Below are positions 21,642 to 31,978 of a stretch of 64,000 nt of DNA, one piece after another. A program made the translations under genes and the position numbers. Location of the stretch: the NCBI GenBank assembly GCA_963920575.1, contig OY986969.1, positions 8,615,096-8,679,095 of the forward strand, given 5' to 3'. Below the pieces are notes generated by a model. That model did no database searches, had not been told where the DNA came from, and saw only the letters and a list, made by a program, of their open reading frames with translations. Source of the stretch: Narthecium ossifragum (taxonomy: Eukaryota > Streptophyta > Magnoliopsida > Dioscoreales > Nartheciaceae). The number at the start of each line of letters is the position of its first letter. The stretch's first letter is position 1.

Positions 21642-23275
21642 AGCAGAAAGAAACACAGATCATGCAATGTGTTGTTAGGTATATTCATAGCTCTCCTGCA
21701 TGTCATAGCCATCCATCAAGGTAGTGTTGTTGTAGACTGTAGGTATTTCTTTAAATCGAATTTATTATGTGTTATAGTTCTACGTTGGGGCAAATCCTTA
21801 TCGACCCAAATGGGCCTGTTGCATTTGAATGCAAATTCTGAACGTGGGGGCCGGAAGCTGACAGGATTCAGATTGTTTTTTTCTTGTCAGGTTGGTAGTT
21901 GAACCTGTAAATCTGCTTTAGGCCCTTGAGGAGTTGAGGGTACTGACTTTAGCAGCAGAAATCCCCTTGCTTTGTTTGATTGCAGGAGAGTGGAGAGGGA
22001 AATTGGCCGAGGTTTATTCCTTGGATGGGATTAGTTGTGAAGTGAGAGATCTCATTTCTACCCGACTTCCTCTTTCTACTTTCTATAAAAATGTTTGAAA
22101 AAAGTTGGAGTTATCTCCACAGGAGACTTAAAAAAATGTAGGTGCCAACCATTGTTCACATATCAATTAAGAGTTCTCGTTATGCCAATAATTTGACTAC
22201 GTGTTTGGTACCGTGTCTGGATGTCATGTTTTAATGTTTAAGCTGTCCAATTGGCACAAACTACTCTCTCTGACGACATCAAATCCTTAGAAACTATGAC
22301 TGTATACAGATTAGCACAAGATGTTGATCATGCTTTTGAATCTTCAACTTATTTATTGCATTCCTGAGTGAGATGCAACTCACATTGTCTATTACCACAC
22401 ATTATCCTATGATCAAAAGGCATCGTTTCTGCCTCTCATTCGTGACCGAAAGCAGTTCCATTTTTAAACGAGTCATGATTCTCGCCAAGACCTAAACTAA
22501 TTTTTTTTTTCTCACAATCGACGCTGAAGTCTTCCAAGTATGGCACACCAAGATATTGACATGGGTCAAATGTTTGCATAAAGATCAAGGTGTTCGCGCA
22601 GAGAATGTTATGTCTTTCGGCGAACAACATAAATCGTGATGGATCAAGGACGTGCCATTGCGAACGATATCCTTTTTCTTTTTTTTTGTGTTCATCTACG
22701 ATTTTTCTTGTATACGAACGAAATGATTTTTCTTGGTGTGCATTTTCCCTCCAATGCTAGTTTCTCGAAATTATTTATTTTTGAGGAAATCACATGGAGT
22801 TTTTCGCATAATCATAACGAAAATGATATAACTAATCATATCAATGATGTGACTTTATTGAACCAAGCTTGACACATTCCTTTTTATTTCGTGATGTGAC
22901 TTGGCCTTTTGGTCATCATCATCATATCTTTTTATCTTCTCGAAAAACCCAAAGCATTGTTTTTGTCATATCAATGATTATGGGAATCGTGGATCATTAA
23001 TTGTGACGGCTGCGACACAATAATCGAACCGTTACAAGCGCACTAATACCTCCTCGGCCAATCACAACCATTAATTAAAAATTATGGTATATTTAAAGGT
23101 CATTATGAGGTGTTGGTTTCTGTGTCAAATTATACCTTTAAATACTTGTAAAAACCCTAGAGTCACTTTTACTCCTTTGGTTTTTACTCTCCTTTTATAG
23201 CACCGTTGGTTTTCTTGCTCCATCTCTTTCTTCCTTGCATCGTCTAGCGCCCGTTTCTTCTTCTTTGAGATTCCA
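21642..23275. other. 3' flank of PPR gene; no further gene
   Basis: The 3' untranslated region probably extends through about 22100, but no poly(A) signal is decisive. From 22400 the sequence is repeat-like. The stretch 22541-22583 (TGGCACACCAAGATATTGAC...) is repeated at 40735-40776. The last 150 bp lead into the plant-mobile-domain pseudogene. Confidence 0.4.
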
Positions 23276-24530
23276 ATGGCCTCTAAATCTTCTAAACCAT
23301 CTTCCAAGCAAACCAAAAAGGCTTCGCGCGATGCTTCAGAGACAACAAGGGAGGCTTTTAAGGTTTGGGAGGACCTTCTTACATCGGAAGGCATCATGCC
23401 CAAGTATCTTACCACGTGCAATACTTCCATCATCCTTGGCCCCTATGCAAGATCAGAGGCCATTATTAATAGATATAAGGAAGTAAGTACTTACCCCTTC
23501 CTTCAACCTCTGCCATTCACTCACCCTTTTCACCCAGGGTGTATGACCATTCTCCATCCCATTCGTTCGTGGCCACTCCATGATAATGATTTTGATGAGT
23601 GGCGTGAATGAATGATGGATTCTCCTTTGAAGACTACTTTCACTGATATTGGCCTTCTTGACTTCCTTGACCTCAGCGTCAAACGCCCCACCATTGACTC
23701 TTCTATTTTTTTCGCTGCCCTTTCTTTTTGGTCTTCTAATTACTATGTCTTTATTTTCCCAATCGGGAGCATGACCATCATTATGGATCTTGCTTTTTTG
23801 ACTCTCTTCAGCAATATGTCAAGAGGAGCTTCCATGATGGACTCCTTCAATGATGACGATTGCCATTCATATAGTCACTTTTTGGCCACCCATAAACAAC
23901 AAGGCGTTGTTTCTTTCGAGGAACAGGTTGCCTTTGTCCTTATTGGTTTTGTAAATTCGTTCTCTGTGTTTCTTCTTTGAAACCTCTTCGCTGATATGTC
24001 GATCTTGCCACTGAGATCGTTTGTGGTAGCAAATGGCCTTGTCCCAGTTTGTTCTTGCCTCCATCTATCGTGGTCTTCATAATGTGACCAAACAATTGAA
24101 TGCTGGCTACTCTTCGCAGGGATTTATGGGTTGTGGTCCCATATGGATTGTGCAACTATGAATCCGTGCTTATTTTCTTTTCTTTTACTCCTATTCTTCT
24201 ATTAGGATCTTCATTCCTTCCTTAGGCCACTTTTATCTTTTGGCTTCTCCGAAAAACTCTTCCTTTGATGAGTCTTTCAATTATCTTTATTGTTTGTTTG
24301 AATATGAAAACTTCCGCCCCTTCAACGAAAATCTTGCCCCTGATTTTTTGAAGCCTTTCCTTGACTTTTCTGATCTTGAGAAGGTCAAGGGTAAAGAATT
24401 CAGTTCATTGTTGGGCCATTTTCTAGTTGCCCAGCATGAGAAAAATACGGTGTTGAACTCATGCCCATCAATAAATGGGTATGAAGGTCGAATTCAGTTC
24501 ATTATGAGTTCATACCCATGAATTCAGTTC
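23276..24530 (+). pseudogene. Plant mobile domain (MAIN/MAIL-type, PF10536) protein, degenerate
   Basis: Starting at ATG 23276 (MASKSSKPSSKQTKK), pieces of one protein can be followed through several frames. They include GLLDFLDLSVKRPTIDSSIF near 23648, a segment like 'FPIGSMTIIMDLAFL' near 23757 (the family's conserved FxxPxGEMTIxLxDVAxLxGL), GLHNVTKQLNAGYSSQGFMG across 24069-24131, and RPFNENLAPDFLKPFLDFSD near 24325. In-frame stops (near 23609 and 23978) and frame changes interrupt it. Known members act in gene silencing and meristem maintenance, and the domain is also carried by gypsy and Mutator-like transposons. A gypsy pol remnant and LTR follow directly, so a transposon-borne copy is likely. 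No intact product is possible. Confidence 0.6.
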
Positions 24531-24779
24531 ATTTAGGAGTTCCCATACCTCCAGTTTGGCAATAAATTCGGTGTTGAACTCTATTCTCCTCATTTTTCCT
24601 CTCGCTAGTTTGGTTTCTTCCAGGCATGGTTTGTCCCTCTCTTCTTCAGCTTAAATCATTTTTCTGAGTATCACTACATCATCAATTCCTCCAACAACTT
24701 TATTCGCATCAATATTCGAGCTGGTGTCTTGCTAGAGCGATTCAATATGGCACCATTTAGTCCAGCGATTCAATAGGCA

Positions 24780-25664
24780 GACAGTTGATTGTAATATCCA
24801 GAGGTCAAATCCATAGGTCAGATGCAGAGATCAGATGTAGAGATCAAATTTAGAGGTCAGATGCAGAGATCAGATCTAGAGGACAGATCAGCACATATAC
24901 CATATGTGAGGAGTATATCTGCCGCATAGCAGTCCACATATCAGAAAGGTGATCAGATTACGTGATGCTTCAGCTTCCATTACTTCAGGCCATGATTCCA
25001 AGCTCATAGACAGATTCTAGTACATCTCTTAGGAGCCTACGACCATTTTGTTGACTATCAGCACAATATCTCGCGGCACAGATGGATAGACGGTCAGAGA
25101 GGATCATTCAGATCTATGGTGACGTGCTTAGAGCTCTATTGTTGATGCAGACGTCAGACGATGAGAGCACATCCTCATAACAGAGTTTGCCTACTTCCGT
25201 AGTTGGCAGCTCAACACCGGCATTGCACCTTTTGAGGCAAAGACATCAACGCAGATCAGGTCAGAGTTGACAGAAGATTTGTATGGATCAGAGATGACAG
25301 CCATTAGAGTTTGCAGTTGGCGACAGAGGATTTGCTTACATATCGACTCTATTACGCACTTGTCAGTTGCGTGTCCTACCGCCACATGTTCGATGCTAAG
25401 GAAGTACATTTTATATCCGTCCCACGTGATCAGACACGACAACATCGTAGTCGAGGAGGACGCTACCTACATAGAGGCATGGTAGTGCAGAGAGCTTGAC
25501 GTGGGAGCAAGAGGATTGCATGCGCCAAGAGTTCCCCTGACTGTTTGACCCAGCAGGTAGTTTCCTTTGTGTGGGCATTCGTGCCACTAGGACTAGCTGG
25601 TTCTTCTTTTTCGACCCTACCCTTACTTGAATTTCGGGACGAAATTTCTTTAAGGGTGATAGGT
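24780..25664 (+). pseudogene. Ty3/gypsy pol 3' end (integrase C-terminus), decayed
   Basis: Broken frames keep the usual end of plant gypsy pol: a SWQLNTGIAPFEA-like segment near 25201 (family 'SYHxSIxMAPFEALYG'), SMLRKYILYPSHVIRHDN near 25391 (family 'FHVSMLRKY'), WEQEDCMRQEFP then a stop at 25502-25546, and EFRDEISLR near 25630, which matches the closing 'F.DEI.LRG' before the polypurine tract. Reverse transcriptase, RNase H and integrase core are missing or unreadable. At 24800-24890 a short motif (AGGTCAGATGCAGAGATCAGA) is locally repeated. This end leads straight into the polypurine tract and the LTR at 25665. Confidence 0.72.
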
Positions 25665-26318
25665 TGTGAGGACCCGTACCTCCAACCCGGTCCGACCGCT
25701 TTGGGTCGAGGGTCTGGTTTTGTGGTTTGGCTCGGTTGGCCTTGGGATGCAATCGGTTGATCGCATCGCTGTATTTGACCCGGGGGCATTTTGGTAAATT
25801 TGCTAATTGGCGGTCGGTTTCACACAAGCGTTGCACATACTGCCTTTGATTGATGTATGTGATTGATTAGAACCTTAAGGGCATTTCCGATCGGAAGATC
25901 GGAGCACGATCTTGAAAGATCAAATCGGACGGCTGAGATCAGATCCTGATCTCTATAAATACCTAGACTTCTCTCTCTTTCCTCTCCCTTTCTTTCCTCT
26001 CCTGTCGTTATCTCTCTCTCCTACCGGTTGTGCTAGGGCTTCGGACCGCGATCTTCAAGGTGTGGATCTTAGCGATCGAGCTTGGAGGATATGTGGAAGA
26101 GCTGCCTGACTTGATCAAGCAGGTGTTTCTACCCCGATCGTCTGGTCGGGTCTACCTAGGATAGGTTTATTGTGTTTTGATGTAGGTATGCATAGTAGAA
26201 TGTTGTGTAACTAAATACGTTAGTGTTATGGTTTGCTTAGAGTATTCTCTACCAGTTGATTCTGTATTTTATCTGACGATTCTCGTTTTATCACTGGTTT
26301 GTCGGTTTTTAGCCATTT

Positions 26319-26685
26319 TGTAAAGCCCCGGCCCTCCACTGGGCCCCGCCCCGTGGGCTCCCGGTCCGACCAGGATCCACCCGAGGGCCCCACTCGACAC
26401 AATATTGTCCACTTTTGGCTCACCGCAGAAATTTGAGAAAACTTCCCAGAAGGTCACCCATCCCGGGACCGCTCCAAGGCAAGCACGCTTAACCTTGGAG
26501 TTTTCTTACGGATCACTGCCAGCACGGCTTTAAAACGCGTTGTGTATATTAAGGGCTTACTATATACTTATATCGAACCCCGGACCATACCCAGGCGTTG
26601 TGGGATTGCTTACCCAGCTACCCGACTCAGCCCCGCCTTCCAGGCGCAGGCATCTTGTCCCATGGTAGACCCAGCGGGCCTCACA
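26319..26685 (-). mobile_element. Cassandra TRIM, solo LTR
   Basis: 367 bp, TGTAAAGCCCCGGCC...GCGGGCCTCACA, with an exact 5-bp duplication CATTT (26314-26318, 26686-26690). The minus strand holds a 5S-rRNA-derived segment, the hallmark of Cassandra. It inserted into the gypsy LTR and then lost its interior and second LTR by recombination. Confidence 0.92.
26441..26526 (-). promoter_or_regulatory. 5S-rRNA-derived Pol III promoter in Cassandra LTR
   Basis: On the minus strand the segment reads GTTAAGCGTGCTTG (box A region, complement of 26480-26493) and GGATGGGTGACC (box C, complement of 26452-26463), then TTCTGGGAAGT. Plant 5S rRNA has the same boxes in the same order and nearly the same spacing. 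The segment between the boxes has diverged. It is not a 5S gene because the 5' and 3' thirds of 5S are missing. Confidence 0.88.
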
Positions 26686-26862
26686 CATTTAGACCTAGAT
26701 TTGAGTTTTAACAATCAAAATCTTGTTTTCTTCAAATCAATAAGTTCCCCACCATTTATTACGCTTGCATGCAAAGTTTCATCGATTTCCGAAAAGCTTT
26801 GATATATCAAATCCAAGAAATTGGATTTCCGGTACTGTTCTTAGGAACTGTGCACCATGCCT

Positions 26863-27225
26863 GACGGTCGACCGTCGGATCGACCGTCAGGTGTTGGCAC
26901 GCTTGATTTTGGTCTCACGGTCGACCATCGTATCGACCGTGGCCTCACGATCGACCGTCGCATCGACCGTGAGGCTCTGTCTCGTTTTGGGCCTCCCAGG
27001 GTCGATGTTCCAATCGACCGCGGGCACTTACCCTTTTTCCACCTAACTTCACGGTCGACCGTCGCATCGATCGTGAGGCTCTGTCTCGCTTTTGGCTTTC
27101 CAGGGTCGATGTCCCGATCGACTGCAACCCTTAGGCTTTTCCCGCTTTTGGTCTCACGGTCCAACGTCGGATCGACCATGGCCTCACGGTCGGCCGTCGG
27201 ATCGACCGTCTTATCAACCGTGAGC
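26863..27225. repeat. Minisatellite of paired GGTCGACC / NATCGACC octamers
   Basis: Near-palindromic octamer pairs sit exactly 12 bp apart: 26866/26878, 26919/26931, 26949/26961, 27053/27065, and a weaker pair at 27000/27012. Units are embedded in CACGGTCGACCGTCGCATCG-like text followed by GTGAGGCTCTGTCTCG. Frames through it on both strands are artefacts of the repeat. Confidence 0.85.
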
Positions 27226-27870
27226 CTCTGAACAGTGTTTTCTGGCTTCCTTTGATTGGTCTTTCGTTCATGATTGATACCCAATCATGTTAGAAAGCAT
27301 GCACGCTATTTTCATAGGGTTTTCGAAGGATTTCGATTGAGTTTGGGAATTTGATCGTGGGTTTACCCTCTCTGGCGAATCTTTAGTTCTTCTTGCATTT
27401 AAATACCTAGTTGGACGGTAAACTTAATTGCTTCTTGTTTGCTTAGCCATTTGCTAGATATGAGTGCTAGCTTACGTTATATTGTGGAACCTTATCCCAT
27501 TGTCGGCGTGTGCCGAGAGCTATTGTATAACTGTTGAACTCATATTTACTGTTGTGGCATATAGAGACATCTAGGTTAGATGTTTACATAGGTTCATGCA
27601 CTGTATGCATTAGAGGCATATCGAGTTAGGCGGGGCGATGGGTTGATCGCCGATCCGAGGCTCTCGAGTAGATCCGTTCTAGCCTTAGGACCGCGGCTGG
27701 GTAGCAAGGTTTAGAACGTGATTGTATTATTGGAATCTTCTTGTTATCGAGGATATGGTTTAGTCGGCTATATCGTGTTGTCCTTGAGGCTTAAAGGTCG
27801 TGGTGCTTCTCCAAGGCCAAGTGCTAAGGATGGTTGTCCATGTCCCTGACATGGTCATCATGCATTGTTG

Positions 27871-28050
27871 TCTCGGGATCGCTCCAAGGCAAGCATGCTT
27901 AACCTTAGAGTTTTCTGACGGATCACTGCCATCACGGCTTTAAAACGCGTTGTGTCTTATAAGGGTTACTAATACAGTTATTATCTACGTGGGGTTGCTT
28001 ACTCGGTTACTTGGTTCGGCAACATGCCCTACAGGCGACACCAACCTCCC
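27871..28050 (-). mobile_element. Cassandra LTR fragment without box C
   Basis: From CGGGATCGCTCCAAGGCAAG on, the sequence parallels the two other Cassandra LTRs through ACGGCTTTAAAACGCGTTGTG and GGGTTGCTTACTCGG. Box A survives (complement of 27891-27903, one change) but the part carrying box C and the outer end is absent. The join is with gypsy LTR sequence. Confidence 0.75.
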
Positions 28051-28669
28051 AGCGTGTTGGTTGATGTTCCCAGCATGGTCGGTTGAGAAGAGTAGGATCC
28101 CTTGGGGAGTCGATAGGGGTTATGGGACCCCGTGGCATTCCTTAGGCTTAGGCGGAGAGACATCACAGTTGTTATTTTCCTCCCTTCAGTTTGTCGCAGA
28201 GTAGAACCCTACTGAGCTTATCGCTCACTCTTACTCGAGCTGTGTTTTGCAGGTGCAGGCGCCAGTTCTTCTTCAGTAGAGCCGGCTGGATCAGCTTTTG
28301 GCGGCGCGACGACTATCAGAGGTGCTTGAGGTTGCTGTGGGAGAATAGTTGTACTTTTAATAGATTGTGTATATTATAAACATCCTTTGAGGATTTTGGG
28401 TTAAATGTATAATATTTCCCTGGGAGGAGTTTTTGATAAGAATTTGTATCGGATGTCTAAATAGTACAACTTGATTTTATTTTAAATTGAATCTTGCTTC
28501 TGCTAGTCTCGGGTTGTTAGATGTTCAAATTACAGCTTTATCCTTGGAAGTCAAATGGATTTAAATTGTTTATGTTTTTCCGCAAATGTATCGTGCCAGA
28601 TTGGATGTGAATAGTCCTAGGAACCCTCATGTCTCGGCCTGGATGGGTTTTCTGGGTCGGGGTGTGACA

Positions 28670-29240
28670 TCACACATGCGTAGTCAGTGGCGAAGCCACG
28701 TAGGGGCAATGGGGGGCAGCTGCCCCCTAACTTTTGGCAAAATTGTTATGTATTATACCTATACAGCTATACTTAGCTTTCATAGGAATTAGGAGATGAC
28801 GGCATCGGCAATCGGCATGTTTGACAATTGGCATTGGTCAATGAGTGAGTGATGACCTCATGACCATTGACCACGGACGGTCCAATGCGGTGAGCCGGTG
28901 ACTTGATTGGTTGAGTAATTTATTTAGTATTTACAAAGTATTAACTAAAAAGGGAGGGATGATCGGATGACTGGATGAGGTATTGGGACTTGGGTCTGTT
29001 GGGTCATGGGTGCACCATTACGTAGTAAGTAGTTGACTCAATCTCTCAGACTTCTCGGAGACGGAGTCATGGCGACGAGTAAGATTAACGGCACGGATCA
29101 AATCTAATTATCTAAACCTAATTGCAAAATCAAAACAAAGCTTCGTATGCTCGTATCTCTCCGTGCAGCCTCCTTCAGTCCTTCTCTGACCGGCGACTCC
29201 GAGTCTCCGACTATCCGACAACTTCGGCGACGGACAGAAC
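28670..29240. other. Transposon scraps; no gene
   Basis: GTCAGTGGCGAAGCCACG followed by GGGGGGCAGCTGCCCCC (28684-28727) resembles the terminal part of a hAT-like plant element. The remainder has no recognisable gene. Confidence 0.35.
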
Positions 29241-29712
29241 TGTAATGCCCCGGCCCTCCACTGGGCCCCGACCCCGACCCACGGGCTCCCAGTCCGACCA
29301 AGATCTGCCCAGCGGCGCCGCACCCTGACACAATATTGTCTGCTTTTGGAGCACCGTAGAAATCTGGAAAAACTTCCCAGTAGGTCACCCATCCCGGGAT
29401 CGTTCCAAGGCAAGCACGCTTAACGTTAGAGTTTTCTGACGGATCACTGCCAGCACGGCTTTAAAACGCGTTGTGTCTAATAAGGGCTTACTATATACTT
29501 ATATCGAACCCCGGACCATACCTAGGCGTTGTGGGATTGCTGACCCGGCTACCCGACTCAGCCCCGCCCTCCAGGCGCAGGCATCTTGTCCCATGGTAGA
29601 CCCAGCGGCCTCACAATCCACCCCCCTTGAGGGCCCAGCGTCCTCGCTGGCACAATTTCCTGCTGGGAACCGGCTCTGATACCATATTGTAACGCGCCGA
29701 CCCTCCACTGCC
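29241..29712 (-). mobile_element. Cassandra TRIM, one full LTR plus interior, second LTR truncated
   Basis: A full LTR spans 29241-29615 (TGTAATGCCCC...GGCCTCACA). Next comes a 72-bp interior with a polypurine tract (complement of ATCCACCCCCCTTGAGGG) and a primer-binding site (complement of 29672-29684, TGGTATCAGAGCC). The second LTR starts TGTAACGCGCCGACC at 29688 but breaks off about 25 bp later at the join with another LTR. The full LTR carries the 5S-derived boxes at about 29371-29455 on the minus strand. Cassandra has no protein genes and depends on other elements for mobility. Confidence 0.92.
29371..29455 (-). promoter_or_regulatory. 5S-rRNA-derived Pol III promoter in Cassandra LTR (second copy)
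   Basis: Complement shows GTTAAGCGTGCTTG and GGATGGGTGACC with the same spacing as the 26441 copy, followed by TACTGGGAAGT. Both control boxes are intact. Confidence 0.88.
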
Positions 29713-31750
29713 AGGAAGTCGGATCATTGAGAAGGATCGATCGTTCCTCTTGGGACGGATTGATCGCTCTCTTGGACGGATCGATCCTGCTTAAGTCGGT
29801 TCGTTTGTCTATAAAACGGACGTAACCTTCTTCCTTGAATCTCTTTTGAAATTCGAGTTCTTGAGCTAAGATTTTCTGGATTTCGAAGAGGTTGTGGACG
29901 ATCCAAGGCCTAGCAGCTGGAATTGAAGCTGCTATTGCATAGGTAGGGATCCTACCTACAATTCTTCCGGGTTTTTGGAGGTTTTTTCTGGTTGTCTGTG
30001 ATCTTTTGCTTAGATCTTGATATACACTTGTTAGATTGTAGTATTTTCACCGGTTTTGGACTTCATGGTGCTTCGTACTACTAGATCCCAAAGTTTTGTG
30101 GGATTTGGTGGAGTTTTCCGACGGTATTTCTCGCTGGAGGTTTGCCGGAGAACCCAACGCGATCGATCCTTCTGTGAGAGGGATCGATCCTTCTTTGCTA
30201 GTCATGCTGAACCCGAGCAGGATCGATCATTCTCGGGTGAGGACGATCGATCCTTGTACCTTGGGTAGCATGGGATCCTCCTCGTCGCGAGTAGAATCGA
30301 TCGTCCCTTGGGGGGAAGGATCGATCCTCCTTGGCACGGCAGTGAGGATGTTCCCTATCGTGAGTAGGATTGATTGTCCCTTGGGGGGACGGATCGATCT
30401 TACTCGGCATGATATGGAGAGATTGTTCTCTGCCAGTAGAAGGATCGATCTTTCCTTGGGGGCAAGGATCAATCCGTCTACGGCAGAGAGAGAAATTCAT
30501 CTTGTTTTGATCGTGGGGCTTTGCATGTACATTTTTCTTTACAGCTTTATACCTTTTACATATATTTAAGCATAATTAGCCCTATAATAGGGGTAGCGGT
30601 GAACTGGGGGAGTGATGACTCCCGGGATGTTTAGAATAAACGGGCGGGTAGCCCTACATCTTTCCTTAGCCTTGCATGCCGGCGTGCGCCGAGGGCTTTA
30701 TCTGTGATATCTGTGAGCTGTTGTTTGCGGGGCTGCTTCCCGATGCAGGTGTTGTGGTGGACTGCTGGCAGTTGATGGTGGTACCACTGTAGCAGCTCCT
30801 AGACCTTATTTACCTGTTCACCACCCTAGGCCGGCAGGGTGTCGTGCCCAGACCTGGTTTGATATACAATCACATACTGATGCATGCTTATCTGTATTAC
30901 CCTGTGTGTGCTCATAACATGCATTGTGTTGTGCATTAGTTGCATCTGTGTAGGACGCTGGCGATGGGTTGATTGCCGATCCGAGGCTTTCGGGTAGTCC
31001 GGATCTAGCTCTAGGACCGTTGCGGGTAGCTTGGTCCAGGACTCGATTTGTAGTATTCGGTTGATTTCGATGATAGGGTTAGATGACCTGAATACATGTG
31101 GTTTGATGTTTAGAGGTCGTATCGTCTCCAAGTTGTATCTGAGGTGTGGCCGAATTCTGATGTTCTTGACTCTTGGGTCGAGGAGTGCCTACCTAGCAGT
31201 GTCCTGGCTCGCCAAACAGTGTTCAGTGTCCTGTTGTGAATCTTCAGTGTTTTGGGCCTGCGTTCACGGACTTCCAATAGGGTTATGGGACCATTGTATA
31301 CGCCTAGGATAGACTTGGGGGCGGCACTGTTGTGTTCCCTCCCTTATGAGTGTCGTAGTGTAGTGTCCTTGCTGAGCTTAGTGCTCACTCCTACCCGGTC
31401 TGCGTTTTGCAGGTGCTGGCGCTAGCTCTTCTTCGGTCGCCCCTTCCGAGCCGGTGTTTGGTGACGTGGCGGCGTCTGGCGGTGCTTGAGGTGCAGCGAT
31501 CGTCTGTTCTACCTTTTGTTTAGTTAGCCTCCTACGGGAGAGATTTTGTATAATTTTTACCCTGTTGAGGTTTTGTATATATTCAGTCTCAGTCTTTGAG
31601 GTTTGTAATTGTATGTTAATACATGATGATTATGAATTGCTAGGGAGACCACTATGATTAGAGGGAAACCTCGCCAAAACTTTCGCAGTAGGTTAGGTTC
31701 CGGTTCGCGTCGCCCGGCTTGGTTGGGTCTACACGGGTCGGGGCGCGACA
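29713..31750 (+). mobile_element. Long gypsy LTR (family B), 5'-truncated
   Basis: Matches the LTR at 37421-38900 over most of its length: TATAAAAC box (29810), GTTCTTGAGCT(A/G)AGAT, GTAGGGAT(C)CCTACCTAC, ACTAGATCCCA(A)AGTTTTGTGGGAT, and the closing CACGGGTCGGGGCGCGACA at 31750. The start is missing where it abuts the broken Cassandra. It contains about 730 bp (roughly 30950-31690) that the second copy lacks. GAGCTTAGTGCTCACTCC...TTTTGCAGGTGCTGG (31376-31420) parallels family A. No coding region. Confidence 0.78.
29735..30480. repeat. GATCGATC octamer arrays in LTR B, copy 1
   Basis: Upstream of the TATAAAAC box, octamers start at 29735, 29758 (one mismatch) and 29779, i.e. 23 and 21 bp apart. 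A second cluster at 30161-30480 has pairs 30161/30182 and 30221/30245, among others. Spacing is looser here than in copy 2. Confidence 0.82.
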
Positions 31751-31978
31751 TGGTGGTATGTCGTGATCATACTTTTCTGGACTTTGATTTTCTATCTTGT
31801 TCCTATTTTCCTGCACTTTAGTTTTCTATGTCTTGTTTTGTATTGCAAGAATTGTTTTTTTGTTTGGTCTTTGCTAGCTAGTATCCAGAATGTCTAGGTC
31901 CCTGTTAATTAAGATGTCTTTCAATTATTCGAGATATCTTTTTTATTCAACATTTTGTCATATTTATTAGGTTCAATC

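Larger units (their letters stand above)
25665..28669 (+). mobile_element. 3' LTR of a gypsy element (family A), about 3 kb
   Basis: Begins TGTGAGGACCCG right after a polypurine-like tract (TAAGGGTGATAGG, 25651-25663) and ends GGGTCGGGGTGTGACA at 28669. A TATA-like CTATAAATAC lies near 25955. The 3' part contains GAGCTTATCGCTCACTC...TTTTGCAGGTGCAGGC, recurring in the other long LTRs here near 31376 and 39716. It is interrupted by a Cassandra solo LTR (26319-26685) and contains a second Cassandra fragment (27871-28050). Without those it is about 2.5 kb. The matching 5' LTR is not in the window. Confidence 0.8.

Noticed and set aside
25411..25836. 141-codon minus-strand frame
   Set aside because: It is the antisense shadow of the gypsy pol tail and the LTR start.
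26441..29455. True 5S rRNA genes
   Set aside because: Only the central internal-promoter part of 5S is present, inside LTR-like repeats with primer-binding and polypurine sites. They are Cassandra LTRs.
30096..30569. 157-codon frame in LTR B
   Set aside because: It encodes the GATCGATC array as a repeated peptide, and the second LTR copy does not keep the frame.
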